Positions 8,449-17,384 of a DNA stretch of 45,436 nt are shown here, piece after piece; the first letter of the stretch is position 1; each line of letters begins with the position of its first letter. Origin of the DNA: Arenimonas caeni (GTDB lineage: Bacteria > Pseudomonadota > Gammaproteobacteria > Xanthomonadales > Xanthomonadaceae); contig NZ_KZ679100.1 of NCBI RefSeq assembly GCF_003024235.1, positions 1 to 45,436 of the forward strand. Direction: 5' to 3'. A program made the position numbers and the translations under genes. The notes below the pieces were generated by a model that was not told the origin of the DNA, ran no database searches, and saw only the letters and a list, made by a program, of their open reading frames with translations.

Positions 8449-9542
8449 ACATCTCGAACGAAAGTCCGCTGATGGAACTGGTGCGCCCGGACATCCGCGG
8501 CTTCGCGGGATACAACTCCGCGCGCCGTGAGGGTGTCACGGGCTCGATTTGGCTCAACGCCAACGAAAGCGCCTGGCGCAACCCGGCCGATGCCGGCCTG
8601 GGCGCCAACCGTTACCCCGACCCGCAGCCGGCCGTGCTGCGCCAGCGCCTGGCCACGCTCTACGGTGTGCGCCCGGAGGAGGTGCTGGTGGGCCGCGGCA
8701 GCGACGAGGCCATCGACCTGCTGGTGCGCGCCCTGTGCCGGCCGGGCCAGGACGCCGTGGTCATCGCGCCGCCGGTGTTCGGCATGTATGCGGTGAGCGC
8801 CCGCCTGCAGGGCGCGCCGCTGGTGGAGGTGCCGCTGCGCGACGGTGCCGGTGGCTTCGACTGCGACCTCGAGGCGATGGCCAGCGCCGCGGTGAGCAGC
8901 GGCGCCAAGCTCGTTTTCATCTGCTCGCCGGCCAACCCGACCGGCCAGGCCGTCCCGGTGGCCGACCTGCTGGCGCTGGCGCGCCGCCTGGCCGGCCGCG
9001 CCCTGGTCGTGGTGGACGAGGCTTACGGCGAATACAGCGACCAGCCCTCGCTGGCCGCCGAGATCGCCGGCCAGCCCAACCTCGCCGTGCTGCGCACGCT
9101 GTCGAAGGCGCACGCGCTGGCCGCGGCCCGCATCGGCTGCCTGCTGGCCGATCCGGCGCTGGTGGCGGTGCTGCGCAACTGCCAGGCGCCGTATCCGCTG
9201 CCGACGCCCTGCGTGCAGCTGGCCCTGGCCGGCCTGTCCGAGCCGGCGCTGGCCGCCACCCGCGAGCGCGTGCAGGCGGTGCGCGCCGAGCGCGAACGCC
9301 TGCGCGTGGCGCTTGCCGACGCGCCGGGCGTGCGTCGCGTGTACCCGTCGCAGGGCAACTACCTGCTGGTGCGCTTCGACGACGCCGGCGCCGCCTTCGC
9401 GCGCCTGCTCGAGGCCAGCGTGGTGGTGCGCGACATGCGCGCCTCGCCGCAGCTGGGCGATGCGCTGCGCATCAGCATCGGCCGTCCGGAGGAGAACGAC
9501 GCCGTGCTCGCGGCGCTGCAGGCGGGGAGGGCGGCGGCATGA
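8445..9542 (+). CDS. hisC: Histidinol-phosphate aminotransferase
   Basis: PLP enzyme converting imidazole acetol phosphate plus glutamate to histidinol phosphate and 2-oxoglutarate. The product has 365 residues and fold-type I features: WLNANESAW at the N-terminus, [21 protein letters not shown], and the PLP lysine in [14 protein letters not shown]. Overlaps hisD and hisB by 4 bp at each end (ATGA). The family also contains aromatic aminotransferases, but operon position settles the role. Confidence 0.96.
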   Translation: MNISNESPLMELVRPDIRGFAGYNSARREGVTGSIWLNANESAWRNPADAGLGANRYPDPQPAVLRQRLATLYGVRPEEVLVGRGSDEAIDLLVRALCRPGQDAVVIAPPVFGMYAVSARLQGAPLVEVPLRDGAGGFDCDLEAMASAAVSSGAKLVFICSPANPTGQAVPVADLLALARRLAGRALVVVDEAYGEYSDQPSLAAEIAGQPNLAVLRTLSKAHALAAARIGCLLADPALVAVLRNCQAPYPLPTPCVQLALAGLSEPALAATRERVQAVRAERERLRVALADAPGVRRVYPSQGNYLLVRFDDAGAAFARLLEASVVVRDMRASPQLGDALRISIGRPEENDAVLAALQAGRAAA

Positions 9543-10627
9543 GCGGCACGCGCATCGCTTTCCTCGACCGCGACGGCACCCTGATCGAGGAGCCGTCCGA
9601 CTTCCAGGTCGACAGCTACGCCAAGGTCCGCTTCGTCGAGGGCATGATCCCGGCGCTGCTGCGGCTGCGCGACGCCGGCTTCGAGTTCGTCATGGTCACC
9701 AACCAGGACGGCCTGGGCACGGCCAGCTTCCCGCGCGAGCAGTTCGAAGGCCCGCAGGCGATGGTGCTGCAGCTGCTCGAATCGCAGGGCATCGTCTTCC
9801 GCGAAGTGCTGGTGGACGAGAGCTTCGAGCACGAGGGCAAACCCACCCGCAAGCCGGGCCTGGGCATGTTGATGCACTACCTGCGCGACCGTTCGATCGA
9901 CCTGGCCAACTCCATCGTCGTCGGCGACCGCGAGACCGACCTGCAGCTGGCGCGCAACCTCGGTTGCCGCGGCTTCCGGCTCGGCCCGGGCTTCACCACC
10001 TGGGCGCAGATCGCCCACGAGGTGGCCGATGCGCCGCGTCGCGCCGTGGTCGAGCGCAGGACGAAGGAGACGAAGATCCGGGTCGAGGTCGACCTCGACA
10101 GCCCGGCCGAGCCGCGCGTGCGCACCGGCCACGGCTTCTTCGACCACATGCTCGAGCAGCTGGGCAAGCACGGCGGTTTCGGGCTGTCGCTGCAGTGCGA
10201 GGGCGACCTGGGCGTTGACGAGCACCACACCGTCGAGGACTGCGCCCTGGCCATCGGCCAGGCCCTGCGCGAGGCGCTGGGCAGCAAGCGCGGCGTGGCG
10301 CGCTACGGCGATTCGGTCGGCCGCGGCGCCATCACCCTGCCGATGGATGAAACGCTCGCCGGCGCGGCGGTGGACCTCTCGGGCCGCCCGTACTTCGTGT
10401 TCGAAGGCAAGTTCGGTCGCGAAGAAGTGGGCGGCCTCGCCACCGAACTCGTGCCGCACTTCTTCCGCTCGCTGGCCGACGAGGGCCGCATGAGCCTGCA
10501 CCTGCGCGTGCAGGGCGAGAACACCCACCACCAGGTCGAGGCCTGCTTCAAGGCGGTGGCGCGCGCGCTGCGCAAGGCCATCCGCCGCGAAGGTCGCGAG
10601 CTGCCAAGCACCAAGGGCGTGCTGTGA
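9539..10627 (+). CDS. hisB: Bifunctional histidinol-phosphatase / imidazoleglycerol-phosphate dehydratase
   Basis: Two-domain enzyme of 362 residues. The N-terminal HAD-type phosphatase (about 1-165) has the nucleophile motif FLDRDGTL (Asp10, Asp12), MVTNQDGLG and [11 protein letters not shown]; it dephosphorylates histidinol phosphate. The C-terminal dehydratase (about 175-362) carries the metal-binding motifs DEHHTVED and ENTHHQVEA. The fused form is typical of enteric bacteria and xanthomonads, whereas many bacteria have separate genes. Overlaps hisC and hisH by 4 bp. Confidence 0.97.
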   Translation: MSGTRIAFLDRDGTLIEEPSDFQVDSYAKVRFVEGMIPALLRLRDAGFEFVMVTNQDGLGTASFPREQFEGPQAMVLQLLESQGIVFREVLVDESFEHEGKPTRKPGLGMLMHYLRDRSIDLANSIVVGDRETDLQLARNLGCRGFRLGPGFTTWAQIAHEVADAPRRAVVERRTKETKIRVEVDLDSPAEPRVRTGHGFFDHMLEQLGKHGGFGLSLQCEGDLGVDEHHTVEDCALAIGQALREALGSKRGVARYGDSVGRGAITLPMDETLAGAAVDLSGRPYFVFEGKFGREEVGGLATELVPHFFRSLADEGRMSLHLRVQGENTHHQVEACFKAVARALRKAIRREGRELPSTKGVL

Positions 10628-11223
10628 GGACGGTGCTGGTCGATTCGGGCGGGGCCAACCTCGGCTCCGTGCGTTACGCGCTCGAGCGCCTGGGCGTGAA
10701 CGCCGAGGTCAGCGGCGACGCGGCCGTCATCACGGCCGCCGACCGGGTGATCCTGCCCGGCGTCGGCGCCGCCGGCCCCGGCATGGCGCGCCTGCGCGAG
10801 CTGGGCCTGGTGGACGTGCTGCGCGGCCTGCGCCAGCCGCTGCTGGGCATTTGCCTGGGCATGCAGCTGCTGTTCGAAGGCTCCGACGAGGGCGACGAGA
10901 CCTGCCTGGGCCTGCTGCCCGGCCGCGTGCGGCGCATGGTCGGCGGCCCGGGCCTGCGCGTGCCGCACATGGGCTGGAACCGCCTCGAGCCGCTGCGCGA
11001 GTCGCCGCTGCTGCGCGGCATCGCGCCCGGCGCGCAGGCGTACTTCGTGCACGGTTACGCCGTGGCGGTGGACGACAACTGCGTCGCGCGCAGCGTGCAC
11101 GGCCAGCTGTTGGCCGCGCTCGTGCAGCGCGGCAACGTCGCCGGCGCGCAGTTCCACCCCGAGCGGTCGGGCGCCGTGGGCGCGCGGCTGCTGGCCAATT
11201 TCCTGGAGTTTGGCGTCGCATGA
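10624..11223 (+). CDS. hisH: Imidazole glycerol phosphate synthase, glutaminase subunit
   Basis: Class I glutamine amidotransferase that feeds ammonia to HisF. The 199-residue product has the nucleophile Cys77 in GICLGMQLL, the oxyanion-strand region [12 protein letters not shown], and the catalytic His/Glu in AQFHPERSG. The YFVHGYAV stretch (about 140-147) is characteristic. Start is a GTG whose last two bases overlap the hisB TGA (GTGA); stop overlaps hisA by 4 bp. Confidence 0.96.
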   Translation: MRTVLVDSGGANLGSVRYALERLGVNAEVSGDAAVITAADRVILPGVGAAGPGMARLRELGLVDVLRGLRQPLLGICLGMQLLFEGSDEGDETCLGLLPGRVRRMVGGPGLRVPHMGWNRLEPLRESPLLRGIAPGAQAYFVHGYAVAVDDNCVARSVHGQLLAALVQRGNVAGAQFHPERSGAVGARLLANFLEFGVA

Positions 11224-11972
11224 GCGAGTTCATCGTCTATCCGGCCATCGACGTGCGCGACGGCGCCGTGGTGCGCCTGCGCCAGGGCGACTACGCCGCC
11301 GAAACCCGCTATCCGGCCGACCCGCTGGCGCTGGCGAAGCAGTACGCCGCGGCCGGCGCGAAGTGGCTGCACCTGGTCGACCTCGACGCTGCCCGCGCGG
11401 GTGGCTACACGCTGGCGCCGCTGCTGGGCCGCATCAAGCGCGAAACCCGGCTGAAGGTGCAGACCGGCGGTGGCGTGCGTTCCGAGGCCGACGTGCAGGC
11501 CCTGCTCGAAGCCGGCGCCGACCGCGTGGTGATCGGCTCGCTGGCCGTGCGCGAGCCGGCGCGCGTGGCCGGCCTGATGGGGCGGCTGGACGCCGGGTGC
11601 ATCACGCTTGCGCTCGACACCCGGCGCGATGCCGAGGGTCGCTGGCGCCTGCCCGTGCACGGCTGGACCGAAGCGGGCGGCCGCGAACTCGACATCCTGG
11701 CAGCCGCCTACGCCGACCTTGGCCTGCGCCACCTGCTGTGCACCGACATCGCCCGCGACGGCATGCTTTCGGGTCCCAATCTAGAGCTCTACCGCTATTT
11801 GTGCGGGCGTTTCCCGCAGCTGGCCGTGCAGGCCTCGGGCGGCGCCCGCGACGTCGCCGACGTGGCGGCGGCGCGCGAGGCCGGCTGCGGCGGCATCGTG
11901 CTGGGCAAGGCCCTGCTCGACGGCCAGCTCGGCCTGGCCGACGCGCTGGCCGCAGGAGCCCGCCCATGCTGA
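11220..11972 (+). CDS. hisA: ProFAR isomerase (HisA)
   Basis: TIM-barrel isomerase that opens the ribose of ProFAR in an Amadori rearrangement. The 250-residue protein begins [16 protein letters not shown] (catalytic Asp near residue 11), has the phosphate-binding [13 protein letters not shown], and the second catalytic Asp in [14 protein letters not shown], followed by [10 protein letters not shown]. The two-fold half-barrel repeat shared with HisF is evident. Overlaps hisF by 7 bp. Confidence 0.97.
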   Translation: MSEFIVYPAIDVRDGAVVRLRQGDYAAETRYPADPLALAKQYAAAGAKWLHLVDLDAARAGGYTLAPLLGRIKRETRLKVQTGGGVRSEADVQALLEAGADRVVIGSLAVREPARVAGLMGRLDAGCITLALDTRRDAEGRWRLPVHGWTEAGGRELDILAAAYADLGLRHLLCTDIARDGMLSGPNLELYRYLCGRFPQLAVQASGGARDVADVAAAREAGCGGIVLGKALLDGQLGLADALAAGARPC

Positions 11973-12742
11973 GCCGGCGCATCATTCCCTGCCTGGACGT
12001 GCGCGACGGCCAGGTGGTCAAGGGCGTTCGTTTCCGCGACCACGTGGTGGTGGGCGCGATCGAGGACCTGGCCCTGCGCTATCGCGACGAAGGCGCCGAC
12101 GAGCTGGTGTTCTACGACATCACCGCCAGCCCGGAGGGTCGCGGCGTGGACGTGGCCTGGGTGGAGCGGGTGGCCCGCCTGCTCGATATTCCGTTCTGCG
12201 TGGCCGGCGGCATCCGCAACGTCGAACAGGCGCGCGCGGTGCTGCACGCCGGCGCCGACAAGGTGTCGGTGAACACGCCGGCGCTCGAGCGCCCCGCGCT
12301 CGTCCGCGAGCTGGCCGAGGCCTTCGGCGTGCAGTGCGTGGTGGTGGGCATCGACAGCCAGCGCGACGCCGACGGCGAGTGGCGCGTGCGGGCCTACACC
12401 GGCGACCCCGGGCGCACCCAGGCGCTGGCGCGGCGCACCCTGGACTGGGTGGAGGAGGTCCAGGCGCTTGGCGCCGGCGAGATCGTCCTCAACTGCATGG
12501 GCACCGACGGCGTGCGCGCCGGCTACGACCTCGAACAGCTGCGCGCCGTGCGCGCGGCCTGCCGGGTGCCGCTGGTGGCCTCGGGCGGGGCCGGCGCGCC
12601 GGAGCACTTCGCCGCCGCCTTCCTCGAGGCCGACGTGGACGCGGCCCTGGCCGCCAGCGTCTTCCACTCCGGCACGATCCGGATCCCCGAACTCAAGTCC
12701 GCCCTGCGCGCGCAGGGCATCGAGGTGCGCGATGTCGCCTGA
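11966..12742 (+). CDS. hisF: Imidazole glycerol phosphate synthase, cyclase subunit
   Basis: TIM-barrel cyclase of 258 residues. It uses HisH-derived ammonia to convert PRFAR to imidazole glycerol phosphate and AICAR. Key motifs: [16 protein letters not shown] (catalytic Asp11), [33 protein letters not shown], the second catalytic Asp in [14 protein letters not shown], and [12 protein letters not shown]. Overlaps hisA and the following hisIE (11 bp). Confidence 0.97.
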   Translation: MLSRRIIPCLDVRDGQVVKGVRFRDHVVVGAIEDLALRYRDEGADELVFYDITASPEGRGVDVAWVERVARLLDIPFCVAGGIRNVEQARAVLHAGADKVSVNTPALERPALVRELAEAFGVQCVVVGIDSQRDADGEWRVRAYTGDPGRTQALARRTLDWVEEVQALGAGEIVLNCMGTDGVRAGYDLEQLRAVRAACRVPLVASGGAGAPEHFAAAFLEADVDAALAASVFHSGTIRIPELKSALRAQGIEVRDVA

Positions 12743-13346
12743 GCAGATCGACTCCCTGGCCTGGGACAAGCAGCAGGGCCTGCTGCCCGCCATCGTCCAG
12801 GACGCCGGCAGCCACCGCGTGCTGATGCTCGGCTACATGGACCGCGCCGCGCTCGAAGCCACCCTGGCCACCGGCCGCGTCACCTTCTACAGCCGCAGCA
12901 AGCAGCGCCTGTGGATGAAGGGCGAAAGCAGCGGCGACATCCTCCAGCTGGTCTCGCTGGAAGCCGACTGCGACGCCGACACACTGCTGGTGCAGGCGCG
13001 CCCGCGCGGCAACACCTGCCACCTGGGCCGCGCCAGCTGTTTCCCGTCGGCGCCTGGCGACTTCCTCTCCGAGCTCGACGCCCTGGTGGCGCGCCGCGAG
13101 CGCGAGCGGCCCGAGGGCAGCTACAGCACGAAGCTGTTCGAGGCCGGCACGCGCCGCATCGCCCAGAAGGTGGGCGAGGAGGGCGTGGAGACCGCGCTGG
13201 CGGCGGTGGCCCAGGACGACGTGGCCCTGCTGGACGAGGCTGCCGACCTGGTCTTCCACCTGACGGTGCTGCTGCGTGCCCGCGGCCTGGGCCTGGCCGA
13301 CGTCGAGGCCGTTCTGCGCGACCGCCACGCCGCCGCTGCACGCTGA
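12732..13346 (+). CDS. hisI: Bifunctional phosphoribosyl-AMP cyclohydrolase / phosphoribosyl-ATP pyrophosphohydrolase
   Basis: Carries out steps two and three of histidine synthesis in one 204-residue chain. The N-terminal HisI half (about 1-115) has [26 protein letters not shown], the metal-binding [11 protein letters not shown] and the Cys in [12 protein letters not shown]. The C-terminal HisE half shows [20 protein letters not shown] and the EExxE-type [15 protein letters not shown]. Last gene of the operon; the next gene has its own GATAAT-like element about 20 bp before its start. Confidence 0.96.
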   Translation: MSPEQIDSLAWDKQQGLLPAIVQDAGSHRVLMLGYMDRAALEATLATGRVTFYSRSKQRLWMKGESSGDILQLVSLEADCDADTLLVQARPRGNTCHLGRASCFPSAPGDFLSELDALVARRERERPEGSYSTKLFEAGTRRIAQKVGEEGVETALAAVAQDDVALLDEAADLVFHLTVLLRARGLGLADVEAVLRDRHAAAAR

Positions 13347-13389
13347 GCCGCGCCCGGCGATAATCGCGGCGGGTCCCGCGGAGTCCGCC

Positions 13390-14976
13390 ATGCGTGTTCT
13401 ATTCCTGTGCCTGATGCTGCTGGCCTGCCTGCCGGCCCAGGCGCGGCCGGCCGGCTGCAATGCCGGCACCGTGTTCGAGGATCGCGACGGCGACGGCCGG
13501 CGCGACCGCAGCGAGCCGGGCATCGCCGGCGTGCTGGTGTCGGACGGCGAGCGCATCGTGCGCACCGGCCGTGAAGGGCGCTGGTCGCTGCCGCTGGAGG
13601 GCGACCACACCGTGTTCGTCATCAAGCCGGCCGGTTTCGCCTTCCCGAACGGCGCCGACGGCCTGCCGGTGTTCTGGCGCCACGTGCAGCCGCAGCCCGG
13701 GCCGGCGCTCCGATATGGCGGCATCCCGGCCGGGCCGGTGGCCTGCCACGATTTCCCGCTGCGCCGGGTCGCGCCGCGCAAGGGCCCGCTGGAGCTGATG
13801 GTGTTCGCCGACCCGCAGCCCAAGACCGCGCGCGACGTCGGCTACTACGAGCGCGACATCGTCGGGCCGATCGTCGAGGCCGCGCGCGGCCGGCGCGCCG
13901 CCGACCTGGGGCTGACGCTCGGCGACGTGGTCAGCGACGACCTGTCCCTGTACCCGTCCATGAACCGCGCCACGGCGCGGCTGCGCACGCCCTGGCTGCA
14001 CGTGGCCGGCAACCACGACCTGGACTTCGACGCGGCCACCGACGAAGACTCGCTGCGCAGCTTCCGGCGCAGCTTCGGCCCCGACACGTTCGCCTGGGAG
14101 GAAGCCCAGGCCAGCTTCATCGTGCTCGACGACGTCATCTGGCGTCCGGGCCAGTCGCCGGCCTACATCGGCGGCCTGCGCGAGTCGCAGTTCGCCTTCC
14201 TCGGGGCCTACCTGGCCACCCAGCCGCGTGATCGCCGCATCGTCATCTCGGCGCACATTCCGTTCTTCGACGAGCCCGGCCGGGAAACCTTCCGCCGCGC
14301 CGACCGCGAGCGCCTGTTCGCGCTGCTGGCGCCGTTCGAAAAGGTGCTGCTGCTCACCGGCCACGGCCACGTGCAGCGCCAGCATCGCCATGGCCCCGCC
14401 GAGGGCTGGCAGGGGCGCGAGCCGCTGCACGAGTACAACGTCGGCGCGGCCTGCGGTGGCTACTGGAGCGGGCCGCTCGACGCCGCCGGCATTCCCGACA
14501 CGCGCATGTCCGACGGCACGCCCAATGGCTACGCCACGGCCCGCTTCGACCCCGATGGCGGCTACGCGCTGCGCTGGCACGTGGCCCGCGGCCAGGGCGA
14601 GGCCCTGCACCTGCATGCGCCGAAGCTGCTGCGCCAGGGCGCGTACCCGGGCGTGGGCGTGTACGCCAACGTCTACATGGGCGAGGCCGACACGCGGGTG
14701 GAGTACCGCGTGGCCGGTGGCGAGTGGCAGCCCATGGCCCGCGTGGACGAGCCCGACCCGGCGCTGCGCCGGGAGAACCTGCTCGACGACGCCAGCGAAA
14801 CCCTGCGCGGCTACGACCGCCTGCCGGAGGCCGAAGCCTCGACGCACCTGTGGCGCGGGCGCCTGCCCACGAACCTGCCCGAGGGCGAACACCTGGTGGA
14901 GGTGCGCGCCTTCGACCGCTGGCGCGGCGAGGTGCGGTCGTCGGTGAGCTACCGCCTCGGGCGCGTCGCGCCCTGA
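13390..14976 (+). CDS. Secreted calcineurin-like metallophosphoesterase
   Basis: A 528-residue exported protein. It starts with a signal peptide (MRVLFLCLMLLACLPAQARP), followed by a Cna-B/SdrD-like beta-sandwich (about 25-110; VFEDRDGDGRRDRSEPGIAG is its signature). The metallophosphoesterase core spans about 135-370: VFADPQPK (near 138; Asp-Pro-Gln instead of the common DxH), LGDVVSDD (178), AGNHDLDFD (207), SAHIPF and TGHGHVQR. A C-terminal beta domain follows (about 375-528). This three-part layout occurs in secreted phosphoesterases of unknown substrate. It is convergent with mtnC, with 9 bp between stops. Phosphodiester or phosphomonoester substrate cannot be told from sequence. Confidence 0.88.
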   Translation: MRVLFLCLMLLACLPAQARPAGCNAGTVFEDRDGDGRRDRSEPGIAGVLVSDGERIVRTGREGRWSLPLEGDHTVFVIKPAGFAFPNGADGLPVFWRHVQPQPGPALRYGGIPAGPVACHDFPLRRVAPRKGPLELMVFADPQPKTARDVGYYERDIVGPIVEAARGRRAADLGLTLGDVVSDDLSLYPSMNRATARLRTPWLHVAGNHDLDFDAATDEDSLRSFRRSFGPDTFAWEEAQASFIVLDDVIWRPGQSPAYIGGLRESQFAFLGAYLATQPRDRRIVISAHIPFFDEPGRETFRRADRERLFALLAPFEKVLLLTGHGHVQRQHRHGPAEGWQGREPLHEYNVGAACGGYWSGPLDAAGIPDTRMSDGTPNGYATARFDPDGGYALRWHVARGQGEALHLHAPKLLRQGAYPGVGVYANVYMGEADTRVEYRVAGGEWQPMARVDEPDPALRRENLLDDASETLRGYDRLPEAEASTHLWRGRLPTNLPEGEHLVEVRAFDRWRGEVRSSVSYRLGRVAP

Positions 14977-14985
14977 GGCGCGGCC

Positions 14986-15675
14986 TCAGGGCCGGATGTC
15001 GGCGAAGGACTCGGCGCGGGCGTGGCCGTGGGTGGCCTCGCCGGTGCGCGGCTGCGGGTAATCCTCGCGGCGGTCGAGCAGCACCGTGCCCAGGCCCGCG
15101 TCGCGGGCGGCGTCGAGTTCCTCGACCACGTCGGAAAGGAACAGCACCTCGCTGGCCGGAACGCCCAGCGCTTCGACGATGCGCCGGTAGCTGGCCGCCT
15201 CGCGCTTGCCGCCGACCTCGGTATCGAACCAATTCGAAACCAGTGGCGTCAGGTCACCGCCGTCAGAGTGTCCGAAGAAGAGCTGTTGAGCGGGAACCGA
15301 CCCCGACGAATACACGCTGATCGCTTGACCCGCCGCATGCCAGGCCTTCAGCGCCTCCACCGCATCCGGATACATGTGCGCGGTGAAATCCGCCCGCCCG
15401 TAGCCGTCCTTCCACACCATGCCCTGCAGCGCCTTGAGCGCGGTGTGCTTGCGGTCCTCGTCGATCCAGCCCTGCAGGGTCTCGACGATCATCTCGTCCT
15501 GGCACAGTCCGCCGTTCTCGGCCGCCACCTGGTCGAGCCAGCGCCGCACGGCCGGCTCGTGGCCATGCGCCGCCACGAAGCCCGGCAACGCCCGCCGCGC
15601 ATACGGGAACAGCACGTCCTTCACGAACGAAATGCTGCTCGTCGTGCCTTCGATGTCGGTGAGGATGTGCTTCAT
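14986..15675 (-). CDS. mtnC: Enolase-phosphatase E1 (methionine salvage)
   Basis: HAD-superfamily enzyme that enolises and then dephosphorylates 2,3-diketo-5-methylthiopentyl-1-phosphate to acireductone. The 229-residue product begins [22 protein letters not shown], in which Asp and Glu of DIEGT bind Mg. HAD motif II is VYSSGS, the motif III lysine is in GGKREAASY, and [12 protein letters not shown] ends the core. The ATG overlaps the mtnD stop (ATGA). Last gene of a three-gene minus-strand operon mtnB-mtnD-mtnC. Confidence 0.96.
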   Translation of the reverse strand: MKHILTDIEGTTSSISFVKDVLFPYARRALPGFVAAHGHEPAVRRWLDQVAAENGGLCQDEMIVETLQGWIDEDRKHTALKALQGMVWKDGYGRADFTAHMYPDAVEALKAWHAAGQAISVYSSGSVPAQQLFFGHSDGGDLTPLVSNWFDTEVGGKREAASYRRIVEALGVPASEVLFLSDVVEELDAARDAGLGTVLLDRREDYPQPRTGEATHGHARAESFADIRP

Positions 15676-16229
15676 CCGGCCTGTCCGGGCTCGTAGCGGG
15701 GGAAACGCCGGGCGATGTCGGTGCCGGTGAAATGGCCGACCCAGCCATCGGGGTGGGTGAAGAAGCGGATGGCCACGAAGCTCGGCTCCGGGCCCATGTC
15801 GAACCAGTGCGTCGTGCCGTCGGGCACGCCCACCAGGTCGCCGGCCTCGCAGCGCAGTTCGTAGACCTTGTCGCCCACGTGCAGCGAGAACAGGCCCGAG
15901 CCGGCCACGAAGAAGCGCACCTCGTCTTCCTTGTGGTAGTGCTCGTCGAGGAACTTGGCGCGGGCCGCGTCCTTGTTCGGGTTGTCCGGTGCGATCGAAA
16001 CCACGTCCACGCTGTTGAAGCCGTTCTCGGCCACCAGCCGGTCGATGTCGGCGCGGTAGGCGGCCATCACGTCCTCGGGCGAGGCGCCCGGCTGCACCGG
16101 CGCGGCGGCCTGCCACTGCTCGAAGCGCACGCCGATGGGCTTGAGCTGCCCGGCGATCAGGGCCTGGTCCTCGGTGCTCGAGAGCGGCGTGGACGGGTCG
16201 GTGTCGTTGAAGATGCGCAGGCGGCTCAT
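15672..16229 (-). CDS. mtnD: Acireductone dioxygenase
   Basis: Cupin enzyme of 185 residues that oxidises acireductone to formate and the keto acid of methionine (Fe form) or to CO-releasing products (Ni form). The metal ligands are visible in [12 protein letters not shown] (His, His, Glu near residues 95-101) and in the later HWFD histidine. Overlaps both neighbours by 4 bp. ATG at 16229 follows a GGAG-type site and matches the usual N-terminus (MSRLRIF). Confidence 0.96.
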   Translation of the reverse strand: MSRLRIFNDTDPSTPLSSTEDQALIAGQLKPIGVRFEQWQAAAPVQPGASPEDVMAAYRADIDRLVAENGFNSVDVVSIAPDNPNKDAARAKFLDEHYHKEDEVRFFVAGSGLFSLHVGDKVYELRCEAGDLVGVPDGTTHWFDMGPEPSFVAIRFFTHPDGWVGHFTGTDIARRFPRYEPGQAG

Positions 16230-16861
16230 GCGTTCAGTCTCCTCAGGTCGAGTTCGCAGGCGAGCAGGAACTCGAAGGCTTCCAGGTGGCGGCGGGCCTC
16301 GGCCATGTCCTTGCCCCAGGCGTACAGGCCGTGGCCGTTGATCAGGTAGCCCCACATCGGCTGCTGGTCGAGCAGGGTCTCGACCCATCCGGCCAGCTCG
16401 TCCATGTCCTGGGTGTTGGGCAGCACCGGCACGTCCATGGCCATCTCGTGGGTCTGGTTGCCGGCGAAGGCCTTGAGCAGTTCGTAGCCCTCCAGATGCA
16501 CGTGGCCCTGGGGCGCGTACAGGCGCGACGCCACCGTCTGCACGTGCGAGTGGGTGTGCAGCACGCAGCCGATGTCCGGGTAGCGGGCGTAGAGCTGGGT
16601 GTGCAGCAGGGTCTCGGCCGAGGGCCGGTGGGCGGTCGCGACTGGCTTGCCGGCCAGGTCCACCACCATGATGTCGGCCTCGGTCAGGCGGCCCTTGTCG
16701 CGGCCGGAGACCGTGATGGCGGCATGCTTTTCGTCCAGCCGCATGGAGAAATTGCTGCTCGTGGCCGGGGTCCAGCCCAGCGCGGACAGCTCGCGGGTGT
16801 TGGCGACGATCTCGGCGGCGCGCTGGGCCAGCCGGGCCGGGTCGTAGGGCAGGGTATTCAT
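16226..16861 (-). CDS. mtnB: Methylthioribulose-1-phosphate dehydratase
   Basis: Zinc enzyme of the class II aldolase/adducin family; it dehydrates methylthioribulose-1-phosphate in methionine salvage. 211 residues with [14 protein letters not shown] near the N-terminus, the Zn-binding His pair in [10 protein letters not shown] (about residue 100) and a third His in [10 protein letters not shown]. First gene of the mtnBDC operon; mtnA, mtnK/mtnN and the final transaminase are not in the window. Divergent from the HiPIP gene. Confidence 0.95.
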   Translation of the reverse strand: MNTLPYDPARLAQRAAEIVANTRELSALGWTPATSSNFSMRLDEKHAAITVSGRDKGRLTEADIMVVDLAGKPVATAHRPSAETLLHTQLYARYPDIGCVLHTHSHVQTVASRLYAPQGHVHLEGYELLKAFAGNQTHEMAMDVPVLPNTQDMDELAGWVETLLDQQPMWGYLINGHGLYAWGKDMAEARRHLEAFEFLLACELDLRRLNA

Positions 16862-16899
16862 GAGCCGCAGTTTAACGAAGCCGCTGCCCCGCGGCTGCC

Positions 16900-16942
16900 T
16901 TGACCTGCATCAACGCAAAGTTTACGAACGAGGGGCTAGACT
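16900..16942 (+). promoter_or_regulatory. FNR/ANR-type box and -10 of the HiPIP gene
   Basis: TTGACCTGCATCAA at 16900-16913 matches the FNR/ANR pattern TTGAT-N4-ATCAA with one change. Its centre (16906.5) lies about 42 bp upstream of the start predicted from TAGACT (16937-16942), the class II activator position, and no -35 hexamer is needed. This suggests oxygen- or redox-dependent activation of the HiPIP gene by an FNR/ANR-like protein. It also lies 39 bp upstream of the divergent mtnB. Confidence 0.6.
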
Positions 16943-16985
16943 GCGCCCAGCCATCGGAAAACCCTCCGTAGCCAAGGAAAAAGCC

Positions 16986-17303
16986 ATGAGCCACGTGAAC
17001 ACCTCCCGCCGCGGTTTCCTCGTCAAGGCCGCCATGCTTTCGGCCGTGCCGTTCATCGCGCCGGCCCTGGTCGGCCAGGCCCGTGCCCAGGAGCTCAAGC
17101 CCCTGCCGCTGGACAACCCGCAGGCCAAGGCCCTGGCCTATGCGCTGGACTACAAGACCGTCCAGCACCCGGCGTTCAAGCCGGACAGCAACTGCGCCAA
17201 CTGCCAGTTCTTCACCGCCGCCACCGGCGCCTGCACCCTGTTCCCGGGCTTCTCCGTCCCGGCCGAGGCCTGGTGCAGCGCCTGGGCCAAGAAGGCGGGC
17301 TGA
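16986..17303 (+). CDS. High-potential iron-sulfur protein (HiPIP), Tat-exported
   Basis: Periplasmic one-electron carrier with a [4Fe-4S] cluster. The 105-residue precursor has a Tat signal (SRRGFLVKAAML, cleavage after a QARAQ-like site near residue 35). The mature domain contains the four cluster cysteines in CANC, GACTLFPG and AWCSAW, plus the conserved DYKTVQHPAFKPDSNC entry. Such proteins donate electrons to terminal oxidases or photosynthetic reaction centres. ATG 16986 follows AAGGAAA. A FNR-type box lies upstream. Confidence 0.94.
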   Translation: MSHVNTSRRGFLVKAAMLSAVPFIAPALVGQARAQELKPLPLDNPQAKALAYALDYKTVQHPAFKPDSNCANCQFFTAATGACTLFPGFSVPAEAWCSAWAKKAG

Positions 17304-17313
17304 TCCCTCCCCC

Positions 17314-17331
17314 GGGGCCGGTCTCGGCCCC
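17314..17331 (+). terminator. Possible terminator hairpin after HiPIP
   Basis: GGGGCCG and CGGCCCC form a perfect 7-bp stem with a GTCT loop, 10 bp after the HiPIP stop. There is no T tract, so this is a weak call. Confidence 0.3.
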
Positions 17332-17348
17332 TGAGACAGCCTGCCGGC

Positions 17349-17380
17349 TAGAATCCCCGGTATCGACGATGCCGGGGATT
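17349..17380 (+). promoter_or_regulatory. rmuC promoter and overlapping palindrome
   Basis: TAGAAT at 17349-17354 is a likely -10. A palindrome at 17352-17380 has arms AATCCCCGG and CCGGGGATT with further ATCG/CGAT pairing around the centre, with one mismatch. The GGGGA of the right arm is also the Shine-Dalgarno for the TTG at 17385. The short-chain dehydrogenase at 28292 has the same TAGAATCCCCGG start and a mirrored CCGGGG. Confidence 0.4.
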
Positions 17381-17384
17381 CCTC

